From Thermoflavifilum sp. (GTDB lineage: Bacteria; Bacteroidota; Bacteroidia; Chitinophagales; Chitinophagaceae): 21,301 nucleotides of DNA. Positions 6,684-14,599 of this stretch are shown piece after piece. The stretch covers positions 1 to 21,301 of the forward strand of contig JADGHY010000007.1 of the NCBI GenBank assembly GCA_019683625.1. The letters are read 5' to 3'. The notes below the pieces were generated by a model, which saw only the letters and a list, made by a program, of their open reading frames with translations, did not search any database and was not told the origin of the DNA. Position 1 is the first letter of the stretch, and each line of letters starts with the position of its first letter. The position numbers and the translations under genes were made by a program.

Positions 6684-9674
6684 CTATTTTTTCGCAATCC
6701 TGCTCACGGGAGGCTGCACACCCATGGCATCATACAAGGTTTGCTGGATACGCCCCCGGATATTCATCTGGATAAGTTTCATGTTGTTTCCACCATCGGG
6801 GCACACCCGGTTACTCAAGAAAATAAAGGTGAGTTTGTATGCCGGATCCACCCAAATGCAGGTGCCCGTAAAGCCGGTGTGGCCAAAAGTCAAAGGCGAT
6901 GCACTGGCACAGGGATAAGGTTCGGGATCTTTTGCCCGATCTTTTTCAGGTTTATCCCAGCCCAGGCCTCGCCGGCTGATATCACTCCGATAGCCTGTAA
7001 AGTATTGAATCGTCTTGGGTTTTAGAAAATGCTGGCTTCCCATTTGTCCTCCGTTTAACAACATTTGCATCAGCACGGCCAGATCATAGGCATCTGCAAA
7101 TAACCCGGCATGGCCCGATACGCCGCCAAACATGGCTGCCCCGGGATCGTGCACATCCCCATGCAGCTGCTGCAGCCGGAACTGCCTTTCGTTTTCAGTG
7201 GGAGCAATATCCCGCAGGGAAGCAAAACTTCGGGGCCTGAATCCTATCCGTGTCAGCCCCAATGGCGCATAAAAGGTTTGCTCCACATAGGCATCGAGAG
7301 GCATCCCCGTGATCGCTTCCACCACCTTTTGCATGAGGATAAAATCGTTGTCACTATAGACATAATGATGCCTCGGCCCCAGTTTGCTTTGGCGAATTTG
7401 CCAATACATGCTGTCCACGTATGCCGGATTCATATAAAGATCTTCTGCCACCCGGATCGTATGCTGCGGATCACGTTGATGGCTGTAGAGCACAGTATCG
7501 GGATGGATCCCATCGTATAAAGTGGAGCGATAAAATGGAATCCAGGCCACCAGTCCGGCCTGGTGCAGCATCACATCCCGGATAGTGAGGGGAGCCTTAT
7601 CACTGCCTTTGAGCCAGGGCAGATATTCTCCCAACCCTGCATCCAGCCTTAGTTTGCCTTCATCGTACAAACGCATGGCCGCCAGGGTGGTTGCACAAAT
7701 CTTTGTACAGGAGGCCATATCGTAAATGGTATTTAGCTGCACCGGGAGCGTATCTCCGTAATCCAAGTATCCGTATGCTTTATGCAAAAAGATTTTCCCG
7801 TCCCGTGCGGCCAATACCACGCAACCAGGCGTAGCCTGAGCCGCAATAGCTTCTTGGGCAATGGTGTCGATGCGTTGCAATATCCCGGGATCAAGGCCTA
7901 CCTGCTCCGGCTGTACATAGGGCAGCACGATCCTGTTGCGATTCCAGGCCGTTAGCCCGGTTCCTGACTTATAGCGGCCGCTGACGCTCACCGATAAATG
8001 CCCGGAAGGCTGAAGCCTGCCAAACAATAAGGCAGCCGCCGTGGCATAGGCCAGCGAGTCATCATCATAGGCTACTACCAAGGCTTCTCCATCGGGAAAA
8101 TATTGTAACGCATAAGGATTGCCAAATAACACCGTCACCGTTCGGGCCTCCTGCTGCAGCTGCTGAATGAAGAGCATTTCGGCCTCCGTTAACCCAAACT
8201 GATTAGTGGGATAGCGTTCAAGACCGTGTACACCCACAATCAGGGCATCGTAGGCATATTTCAGCTTTTTAGCCAATGGTGCGATATTTTCCCAGGGTGA
8301 GCTGGCTGGAAAATAATAGGTATCTATGGTCCGATATTGGGCAAGGGCACGTGCGAAGCCGGATTGATCGGGATTTAGCCCCACACCCACATAAGCAATA
8401 CGCTGCTGCCTGTCTACTGATAAGGGTAAAAACTGATGATCATTACCAAGCACCGTGAAGCTGCTATCGTCCATGAGTTTGGTAAGGGCAGCCACCGAAC
8501 GGTTCAGATCTTCCAGCAGGTGTGTGGTATCTATCGGCTGCCAGTGTGCCAGCCCCAACTGGTATTTGGTTTCCAGGATGCGCCTGACCTTGGCATTCAA
8601 CACGGCCATGCTCAGGTGATGGCTTCGGATACCGGCATAAATGGTATCGATGGCTTCCTCTACATTTTCCGGCAACACCAGCACGTCGTTTCCAGCCTCC
8701 AATGCGCGCAAGGCTGCTTCTCCATGCTGGAAATAATTGGTGACGCCCTTCATATCCAGCGCATCGGTAAATACCAGGCCTTTAAAAGCCAGCCGCTGTT
8801 TTAGCAGGTTTGTGATGATTTTACGGGATAAGGAAGCCGGTATATGAGGGGTCTTGTCGAGTGCCGGTACGTGCAGATGCCCCACCATGATGCCTTTTAC
8901 CCCGGCTCGGATCAACTCTTTGAATGGATAAAGCTCCAGGGTGTCTAAAGCTTTTAAAGATTTATTGACCACGGGCAGATCCTGATGGGAGTCAACCTCT
9001 GTATCGCCGTGGCCGGGAAAATGTTTGGCCACGGCAATGATGCCCGCTTGCTGCATGCCCTGCATGTAAGCCCGAGCATAACGGGCCACGATGTATTTGT
9101 TTTCCCCGAAAGAACGATCGTTGATGACCGGATTGAGGGGATTGTTGTTGACATCGGCATCAGGGGCAAAGTTGATCTGAATACCCATGCGTTTGCATTG
9201 TTCTCCCACAAGCCTACCCATTTTCGCAATCAATGTCGCATCGGGCAAGGCCCCCAGCTGAATCTGTTTTGGGAAAGGAGCCACGCCCTGCAAACGCATC
9301 GCCAACCCCCATTCCCCATCTATGCCTACCCACAATGGAATGGCACTGATAGCCTGATACTGGTTGGTGAGCATTGCCTGCTGTACGGCATCACCCTGGA
9401 AAAACACCACCCCTCCCACACCCAGATCCTGAATAGCATGCCTCACTTGCTCGGCTTGTTCGGCCGTTGGCGGATTGTACACCCGGATCATCATCAGCTG
9501 CGCAATTTTGTGCCGCGTGTCCATCCGCTGCATCACACTATCGGCCCAGCGCCGGGCAGGAGATAGAGAAACAGTCTTTTTCATCTGTTGTGCCTGTAGC
9601 GGGGAAGAACCGCAAAGCAAAATTGTCCAGAGGAATAGCCACCGGAAACGTTTTAGTGGTAATGGGTAAAACAT
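6684..9674 (-). CDS. Secreted bifunctional NagZ-like (GH family 3) hexosaminidase fused to an SxxK serine hydrolase
   Basis: A 996-residue two-enzyme protein. After a signal peptide (LFLWTILLCGSSPLQAQ), a glycoside hydrolase family 3 domain spans about 45-400. It has KHFPGHGDTEVDSH, containing the Asp-x-His dyad characteristic of NagZ-type enzymes, and FTDALDMKGV with the nucleophile Asp. A GH3 C-terminal-like domain runs to about 570. The last 400 residues are a class-C beta-lactamase-like serine hydrolase with MASCTK (SxxK), YSDN (the YxN position) and GHTG (the KTG equivalent). It probably acts in the periplasm on N-acetylglucosamine-containing glycans such as peptidoglycan fragments, with the second domain attacking an ester or amide. 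The first in-frame ATG (9686) lies inside the -7 promoter element, so the next ATG, 9674, is preferred. LacI-family gene downstream. Confidence 0.88.
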   Translation of the reverse strand: MFYPLPLKRFRWLFLWTILLCGSSPLQAQQMKKTVSLSPARRWADSVMQRMDTRHKIAQLMMIRVYNPPTAEQAEQVRHAIQDLGVGGVVFFQGDAVQQAMLTNQYQAISAIPLWVGIDGEWGLAMRLQGVAPFPKQIQLGALPDATLIAKMGRLVGEQCKRMGIQINFAPDADVNNNPLNPVINDRSFGENKYIVARYARAYMQGMQQAGIIAVAKHFPGHGDTEVDSHQDLPVVNKSLKALDTLELYPFKELIRAGVKGIMVGHLHVPALDKTPHIPASLSRKIITNLLKQRLAFKGLVFTDALDMKGVTNYFQHGEAALRALEAGNDVLVLPENVEEAIDTIYAGIRSHHLSMAVLNAKVRRILETKYQLGLAHWQPIDTTHLLEDLNRSVAALTKLMDDSSFTVLGNDHQFLPLSVDRQQRIAYVGVGLNPDQSGFARALAQYRTIDTYYFPASSPWENIAPLAKKLKYAYDALIVGVHGLERYPTNQFGLTEAEMLFIQQLQQEARTVTVLFGNPYALQYFPDGEALVVAYDDDSLAYATAAALLFGRLQPSGHLSVSVSGRYKSGTGLTAWNRNRIVLPYVQPEQVGLDPGILQRIDTIAQEAIAAQATPGCVVLAARDGKIFLHKAYGYLDYGDTLPVQLNTIYDMASCTKICATTLAAMRLYDEGKLRLDAGLGEYLPWLKGSDKAPLTIRDVMLHQAGLVAWIPFYRSTLYDGIHPDTVLYSHQRDPQHTIRVAEDLYMNPAYVDSMYWQIRQSKLGPRHHYVYSDNDFILMQKVVEAITGMPLDAYVEQTFYAPLGLTRIGFRPRSFASLRDIAPTENERQFRLQQLHGDVHDPGAAMFGGVSGHAGLFADAYDLAVLMQMLLNGGQMGSQHFLKPKTIQYFTGYRSDISRRGLGWDKPEKDRAKDPEPYPCASASPLTFGHTGFTGTCIWVDPAYKLTFIFLSNRVCPDGGNNMKLIQMNIRGRIQQTLYDAMGVQPPVSRIAKK
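9646..9653. promoter_or_regulatory. Possible LacI-family operator (AAACGTTT)
   Basis: AAACGTTT is an 8-bp palindrome with the central CG typical of LacI/GalR operators. It lies 21-28 bp downstream of the presumed start codon and transcription start of the NagZ-like gene, a position where bound repressor could block transcription. The flanks are not symmetric, so this is only a candidate. Confidence 0.25.
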
Positions 9675-9679
9675 GTGAA

Positions 9680-9687
9680 CAAACATA
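9680..9687 (-). promoter_or_regulatory. Bacteroidota -7 promoter element (TATGTTTG) of the NagZ-like gene
   Basis: On the minus strand TATGTTTG fits TAnnTTTG and ends 5 bp before the ATG at 9674. The ATG at 9686-9684 is part of this element and so would lie upstream of the transcription start, which decides the start codon of the gene. The predicted transcript is leaderless or nearly so. No clear -33 TTTG was seen. Confidence 0.55.
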
Positions 9688-9751
9688 GGGAATCTGCAGG
9701 ATTTTCCCCGTTTCTCCGGCGAGGTTCCGCATTATTTTCTGAACTTGCAAG

Positions 9752-11644
9752 ATGATGAGCGACAGGATTCAGCTACTTCCCGAACATCTTGCCAATCAGA
9801 TTGCAGCCGGTGAAGTGATTCAGCGGCCAGCATCGGTAGTGAAAGAACTGTTGGAAAATGCCGTAGATGCCGGTGCCAGCGATATTCAGTTGATAGTGGA
9901 AGAAGCCGGCAAACGCCTGATTCAGGTAGTGGATAATGGTTGTGGCATGAGCGAGACAGATGCCCGGATGAGTTTTGAACGGCATGCTACTTCTAAAATT
10001 CGGGATATTGACGACCTATATCGCATCCGCACGATGGGTTTTCGGGGTGAAGCCCTGGCTTCCATAGCAGCCGTGGCCGAAGTGGAGATGCAAACCCGCC
10101 TGAACGACCAGCCATTAGGTACCTTGATTGAAATTGCCAACGGCAGAGTGCTTCGCCAGGAGCCGTGTGCCTGCCAGCCCGGCACCCTGGTGAAGGTGAA
10201 AAACCTGTTTTTTTCTGTGCCCGCCCGCCGGCATTTCTTAAAAAGCCATGCCGTGGAATTACGCCATATCTGGGAAGAATTTAACCGGGTGGCCATGGCT
10301 TTCCCCGACATTGGCTTTAGCTTTATCCACGAAGGTGAATTGCAGATTAGGCTGGAAAAAAGCACTTTAAAACAACGCGTCATTCAACTGCTGGGCAAGA
10401 CCTATGCAGATAAACTCATCACCGTCCAGGAAAAAACCCCATATCTCCATATCCAGGGCTTTGTGGGCAAACCCGATACCGCACGAAAAAACCGTGGAGA
10501 ACAATATTTTTTCGTGAATCACCGGTTTATTCGCAGCAACTATCTGCATCATGCCGTGACCACGGCTTTTGCGCCCATGATTCCGGCCGACAGCCATCCC
10601 ATGTATGTGTTGTTCCTAGATATTGATCCTGCTGAAATCGACGTGAACGTGCATCCCACCAAGCAGGAAATCAAATTTGGAGACGAAAAAATGATCTATG
10701 CCTTTGTGCAGGCCGCCGTCCGGCATGCGTTGGCAGTGGCCAGCATTACTCCTGTACTCGACTTTGAGGTGCCTGCCGACATTCAACAGGCTCCGGCACT
10801 GAATCGCCCCCTCACACCCGAGCAACAGTTCCAGATCAGCCGCTCTGCGCTCTATGAATCGTTTACCCAGCCTCACCAGGCTCATATGATTGCACCGAAG
10901 ACTTCGGTTAGCCCGACATCCGCTGTTTCCACAGCTCAACCCCGCACCTGGCAATCGCTCTATGAACGCATACAGGCTTCCGCCGACACTTTACCCCAGC
11001 AAACGGAACTTAGCTTGCCCGTGGAAGCTGCAGAGGAGCAACTATTTCCTGTGCAACTCCATCTGAAATGGATTCTGCAACCCGTGAAATCAGGCTTCAT
11101 CTTAGTGCATCAACACGCGGCTCAAGAGCGTATTTTATATGAACGATACCGCAGGGCTTTTCAGCATCAACCCATAGCCACACAAGCCTGCCTGTTTCCC
11201 CAAATCCTGGAGCTCTCTGCTGCCGATAGGGCATGGCTGGAGCATATTCAGGCCGACTTGCAGCTGCTGGGCTACCAGATTGAGCGAGCGCAGGATACAG
11301 AAGATTTCGTCATTACGGGCATACCTGCCGACTTAACTCCCGGCCATGAACAACAAACCCTTATGCAGCTTCTTGCCCAATGCCGGGAACAAACCAGCAA
11401 TATGCAGCTGGAAATGCGCGAACACATCATGCGTTCTCTCGCCAGCCAGCATGCTGTACCCATAGGCCGACCACTCACCCGAAGGGAAATGCAACAACTG
11501 ATTGACCAGCTCTTTGCCTGCAAGGAACCGGAATTAACTCCCTCCGGGAAAAGAACTTTTATCTGGATTCAAGACGCCACATTAGAAAAATGGTTGGCCA
11601 ACCCTCTGGTAACTGAGCATGTCCACTGGCCAGCAACCCAATAG
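9752..11644 (+). CDS. mutL: DNA mismatch repair protein MutL
   Basis: A 630-residue mismatch-repair ATPase that links MutS recognition to downstream repair. The N-terminal GHKL domain is complete: ENAVDAGAS, DNGCGM, RHATSKI and GFRGEALASIAAVAEVEM. It is followed by the transducer domain with DVNVHPTKQEIKF. A variable Gln/Pro/Ser/Thr-rich linker covers about 340-425, then the dimerisation domain. The C-terminal endonuclease signature DQHA(x)2E(x)4E is altered: residues 453-464 read HQHAAQERILYE, with His replacing the first Asp, and the usual CPHGRP motif is TPSGKR at 596-601. Nicking activity is therefore doubtful. ATG codons at 9752 and 9755 are both possible starts. It is divergent from the NagZ-like gene across a 77-bp gap. 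Confidence 0.96.
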   Translation: MMSDRIQLLPEHLANQIAAGEVIQRPASVVKELLENAVDAGASDIQLIVEEAGKRLIQVVDNGCGMSETDARMSFERHATSKIRDIDDLYRIRTMGFRGEALASIAAVAEVEMQTRLNDQPLGTLIEIANGRVLRQEPCACQPGTLVKVKNLFFSVPARRHFLKSHAVELRHIWEEFNRVAMAFPDIGFSFIHEGELQIRLEKSTLKQRVIQLLGKTYADKLITVQEKTPYLHIQGFVGKPDTARKNRGEQYFFVNHRFIRSNYLHHAVTTAFAPMIPADSHPMYVLFLDIDPAEIDVNVHPTKQEIKFGDEKMIYAFVQAAVRHALAVASITPVLDFEVPADIQQAPALNRPLTPEQQFQISRSALYESFTQPHQAHMIAPKTSVSPTSAVSTAQPRTWQSLYERIQASADTLPQQTELSLPVEAAEEQLFPVQLHLKWILQPVKSGFILVHQHAAQERILYERYRRAFQHQPIATQACLFPQILELSAADRAWLEHIQADLQLLGYQIERAQDTEDFVITGIPADLTPGHEQQTLMQLLAQCREQTSNMQLEMREHIMRSLASQHAVPIGRPLTRREMQQLIDQLFACKEPELTPSGKRTFIWIQDATLEKWLANPLVTEHVHWPATQ

Positions 11645-11670
11645 CTTTTCCCAACCCCAATAAAGCCCGC

Positions 11671-11678
11671 TATATTTG
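11671..11678 (+). promoter_or_regulatory. Bacteroidota -7 promoter element (TATATTTG)
   Basis: TATATTTG is a full TAnnTTTG match in the 54-bp gap after mutL, 20 bp before the ATG at 11699. A TTTT run at 11646-11649 is 21 bp upstream and could be a degenerate -33 element. This suggests the downstream gene has its own promoter rather than relying only on mutL read-through. Confidence 0.55.
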
Positions 11679-11698
11679 CCATTCAATTCCTGTATCAC

Positions 11699-12787
11699 AT
11701 GTTCAAACCGCCTTTCTTGCTTGCCTTTCTGATACCCTGGCTCACAGCCTGGGCCTGCCATCCGGGCTCCTCGCACCGCGCCTCTTCTGTTCACGATTCC
11801 CTGCAGGCTTTCCGCCAACCCCTGCCTTCTCCTCAGGCCCCAACAGCCGATAGCACCCGACCTATCGGAGATACGGCCGGAGATGCCCCCAACCAGTCTG
11901 ATACGATGCAAAAACCAGCAACAGATAGCGGAAGAAACAACCCGGTGAGCCCAAGCAAAGAAAAAACGCATGGGTGGCCGGTGAAATTTCCGCCCACCCT
12001 GCCGGGTGCCATCTTCCCAACCCATCGGGTGGTGGCCTTTTATGGAAATCTGTATTCCAAAAACATGGGTATCCTGGGCGAGCTTCCCCCCAGCCAGATG
12101 ATTCCCAAATTGTTGCAATATGCGAACATGTGGCAGCAAGCCGATACTACGAAAAAGGTGATTCCTGCCCTGCATTTGATTGTGGTCACGGCACAAGGCT
12201 ACCCGGGGAAAGATGGCAAACACCGCTTGCGTATGCCCAACTGGATGATTGATAGTGTGCTGCACATGGCCGATCGCATCCACGGCCTGGTGTTCCTGGA
12301 TGTACAGGTGGGCCTGAGCACCCTGCAGGACGAAGTACCCCGCCTGGAGCCTTATCTGAAGCTCCCCAACGTGCACCTGGCCATAGATCCTGAATTCTCG
12401 ATGAAAACGGGTGCCGTGCCCGGTACCCGTATCGGCACCTTCGATGCCGCAGATGTGAACTATTGCGTGGACTTTCTCGCCCGCCTGGTACAACAATACC
12501 AGCTGCCTCCTAAAATCCTTATCGTCCACCGTTTCACCCAGCACATGCTCACCAACTACAAGCAAATCAAACTCCGCCCCGAAGTGCAGATTGTGATGGA
12601 CATGGACGGATGGGGGCCCAAATGGCTAAAAATAAATTCCTACCGCAACTTCATCGCACGGGAACCCGTGGAATACACAGGCTTTAAGCTGTTTTTTAAA
12701 AATGATACCCGGAACGGACAACCAATTATGACGCCCCAAGAGGTGCTGTCATTATTCCCCCCACCGGTGTACATCCAATACCAATAG
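11699..12787 (+). CDS. Uncharacterised exported protein, possible lipoprotein with a TIM-barrel-like domain
   Basis: A 362-residue protein not assigned to a named family. The N-terminus has a hydrophobic export signal ending LTAWAC, so Cys20 could be a lipidation site, although Trp at -2 is atypical. Residues about 21-95 are a Pro/Ser/Thr/Asp-rich, probably unstructured linker. The remainder looks globular, with repeated strand-like segments: RVVAFYGNLYSKNMGILGEL, ALHLIVVTAQGYPG, GLVFLDVQVG, VHLAIDPEFSM, ILIVHRFTQHML and VQIVMDMDGWGP. Acidic residues sit at strand ends, suggesting a barrel enzyme such as a glycoside hydrolase-like fold (inference only). It follows mutL by 54 bp with its own -7 element and converges on the DUF302 gene with a 6-bp gap. 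Confidence 0.75.
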   Translation: MFKPPFLLAFLIPWLTAWACHPGSSHRASSVHDSLQAFRQPLPSPQAPTADSTRPIGDTAGDAPNQSDTMQKPATDSGRNNPVSPSKEKTHGWPVKFPPTLPGAIFPTHRVVAFYGNLYSKNMGILGELPPSQMIPKLLQYANMWQQADTTKKVIPALHLIVVTAQGYPGKDGKHRLRMPNWMIDSVLHMADRIHGLVFLDVQVGLSTLQDEVPRLEPYLKLPNVHLAIDPEFSMKTGAVPGTRIGTFDAADVNYCVDFLARLVQQYQLPPKILIVHRFTQHMLTNYKQIKLRPEVQIVMDMDGWGPKWLKINSYRNFIAREPVEYTGFKLFFKNDTRNGQPIMTPQEVLSLFPPPVYIQYQ

Positions 12788-12793
12788 CCTGAC

Positions 12794-13183
12794 TCATAAA
12801 CCCTTCACCACTTGCTGCAGCTTTTTTCTGACAAGCTCAGCCACCTCGCTCAGCCGATGATTGTCAACCGCCATCATAGAGGCAACCGGATCTATGGCAG
12901 CTACTTCTACCTGGCCCGGACTGAGCTCCTGCACCACTACATTGCAGGGCAACATAGTGCCAATCTTATCTTCAGCCTGCAATGCCTGATAAGCAAAAGG
13001 AGGGTTGCATGCTCCCAAAATCCGGTACTTCCGGAAATCCACATCCAGCTTCTTTTTTAACGTAGCCTGCACATCAATTTCGGTTAATATCCCGAAACCT
13101 TCGGCCTGCAGGGCCTCTGTTACCCGTTGCAAGGCTTCTTCAAAGGAAACATTAGACAGCGTTTTCGCGAAATAATAAGACAT
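12794..13183 (-). CDS. DUF302 domain-containing protein
   Basis: A 129-residue soluble protein without signal peptide. The DUF302 pattern is clear: GFGILTEIDVQATLKKKL at about 29-46, FRKYRILGACNPPFAYQAL at 50-68, and IGTMLPCNVVVQE at 73-85, with single Cys residues in ACNP and LPCN. The family's biochemical role is unsettled. It often occurs in metal, redox or stress gene neighbourhoods, and here it follows the RND efflux genes on the same strand after a 244-bp gap. The two conserved Cys residues would be compatible with metal or thiol chemistry, but that is inference. Whether it belongs to the efflux operon or has its own promoter cannot be decided from sequence. Confidence 0.88.
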   Translation of the reverse strand: MSYYFAKTLSNVSFEEALQRVTEALQAEGFGILTEIDVQATLKKKLDVDFRKYRILGACNPPFAYQALQAEDKIGTMLPCNVVVQELSPGQVEVAAIDPVASMMAVDNHRLSEVAELVRKKLQQVVKGL

Positions 13184-13427
13184 CGCTCATGAATTTTGAA
13201 CCCGATAAATATCCGTTGTATTTCACACCCAGAGGGTAACTCATGTTACTTTTCTGGCTTCAGACGCACCCATGGCAAAGATCTGCATGCCAGAAAGGCC
13301 CAAACTCAGAAAAAGGAATGCTTATCCAGAAGATTTCAATTACCCAATGGGCGTTAACAATCATAAACGCCTCAGCAAACGAAAAGGAGAACAATATCTG
13401 CTTGGCTGGTAAACCTCATTTTTCTGC
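13184..13427. other. Intergenic region between adaptor 2 and DUF302 gene
   Basis: A 244-bp gap. It holds an inverted repeat GTAAC-TCAT-GTTAC at 13236-13249, about 53 bp upstream of the DUF302 start, that could be an operator or a weak hairpin. No full TAnnTTTG element was found; GATCTTTG (minus strand, near 13275) is one mismatch away. Overlapping short frames look non-coding. Confidence 0.5.
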
Positions 13428-14585
13428 CTACATCTGCATGCCCGACATGTTCATGCTATTTTCCATTTCTAAGATGTATTGGCTATTGAGCAGATAGTTC
13501 CCTTGCACCACAACTCGTTCGCCTGGCTTTATTCCGCTTACAAGGGCTTCCTGTGCTTGAATGGCCGCAATATGTACAGATCTTCGCTCGTAAACATGTG
13601 GATGCTGTTGTATCCAGACTACAGGCTCACCTGTTTGATACAAAATCGAAGAAGCCGGTATGCGCACATCATGGGATGTTTGCGTCTTCATCTCCCATTT
13701 CACATAAGCCATTTCTCCGTCCTGAATAGGAATTCCAGGCGATGTGATTTGGATTTGTGCCAGATTCACCAGAGATCCGGGCTGATAGATGGGGCTGGGG
13801 AACACAAGCCTGCCCGTAAAGATTCTTCCGGGATGAGCCGGAAGTTGTACAGCAATACGTGCCGTATTTTCAACCAGGCTTGGTAACAGTGTAGGATCCA
13901 GCTGCACTTCTACCCAGATGGTAGAAATTTGCGTAAGCTGCAGCACCGGCTCACCCGTTTCCACGTGATCCCCTTCTTGTTTATATCGTTTGGTGATATA
14001 ACCTTTTGCTTGGCTGTACACGGTAACTGCGCCCGTTGGAGCGGAAAAGGGGAGGGCCTGAATATGCGAAGGATCCAGCCCCCATCGCAACAGCCTTTGC
14101 TTAAGGCTGAACAAGATGTTGGAGTTGTCTGATGAAGATGAATGCTGAGCGTGTTGCCATGCAGCGATATAAGCCTTTTCATCGGCTAATAATTCGGGAC
14201 TATACATCTCATAAAGGGGCTGGCCCTGCTGTACATATTCACCGGGATTGCGCACATATAAATGGGTAATCCACCCGGAAAACCATGCACTCCAGGTTTT
14301 TACTCCCGCAGGATCGAATACGGTTGTGCCGGTAAGCCACCACGCTTTGGAAAGCTCACCGGAACGGGCAGGCTGGGTTTGGATGCCCATGAATTGTTCC
14401 TGCGAAGCGTTTAGAGTAATGTTTGCCATCTGCATGCCCGGCATAGGCTCTTGCCGAGAACTGTGCGATGCATGGGTTTCTTTTGCCTTTGCATCAGCCG
14501 GGGATTGGGTAATTTTCGAACCTCGTTGACATGCTGCCACTACCCCTATCAGCAAGCTTAAGGTTAAATAGCATAAGCGTTTCAT
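13428..14585 (-). CDS. RND efflux periplasmic adaptor 2 (CusB-like, Met-rich termini)
   Basis: A 385-residue membrane-fusion protein of the HlyD/CusB family, expected to bridge an RND pump and a TolC channel. The start at 14585 gives a classic lipoprotein signal, CYLTLSLLIGVVAAC, with lipidated Cys19; the frame extends to 14645 but adds a non-signal stretch. Core features are SGWITHLYVRNPGEYVQQGQPLYEMYSPELL (split barrel/lipoyl entry at about 120-150), an alpha-hairpin region to about 205, and the second lipoyl half GYITKRYKQEGDHVETGEPV. Potential Cu/Ag ligands cluster at both ends: PMPGMQM (Met48, 51, 53) and SMNMSGMQM at the extreme C-terminus. It starts 14 bp after the stop of adaptor 1. 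A second adaptor in one operon is unusual. Confidence 0.87.
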   Translation of the reverse strand: MKRLCYLTLSLLIGVVAACQRGSKITQSPADAKAKETHASHSSRQEPMPGMQMANITLNASQEQFMGIQTQPARSGELSKAWWLTGTTVFDPAGVKTWSAWFSGWITHLYVRNPGEYVQQGQPLYEMYSPELLADEKAYIAAWQHAQHSSSSDNSNILFSLKQRLLRWGLDPSHIQALPFSAPTGAVTVYSQAKGYITKRYKQEGDHVETGEPVLQLTQISTIWVEVQLDPTLLPSLVENTARIAVQLPAHPGRIFTGRLVFPSPIYQPGSLVNLAQIQITSPGIPIQDGEMAYVKWEMKTQTSHDVRIPASSILYQTGEPVVWIQQHPHVYERRSVHIAAIQAQEALVSGIKPGERVVVQGNYLLNSQYILEMENSMNMSGMQM

Positions 14586-14599
14586 GAGCTTTGAGCGTT

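Noticed and set aside
8985..9566. 193-codon plus-strand frame within the NagZ-like gene
   Set aside because: It lies wholly opposite the GH3 catalytic domain and shows no protein family features.
11582..12565. 327-codon open frame on the minus strand opposite the uncharacterised exported protein
   Set aside because: The plus-strand gene has a promoter element, signal peptide and coherent strand pattern; the antisense frame is His/Gly/Arg-rich without motifs and also runs into mutL.
13243..13497. 84-codon plus-strand frame in the gap after adaptor 2
   Set aside because: It overlaps the 3' end of the adaptor gene antisense, has no signal or motif, and no promoter element precedes it.
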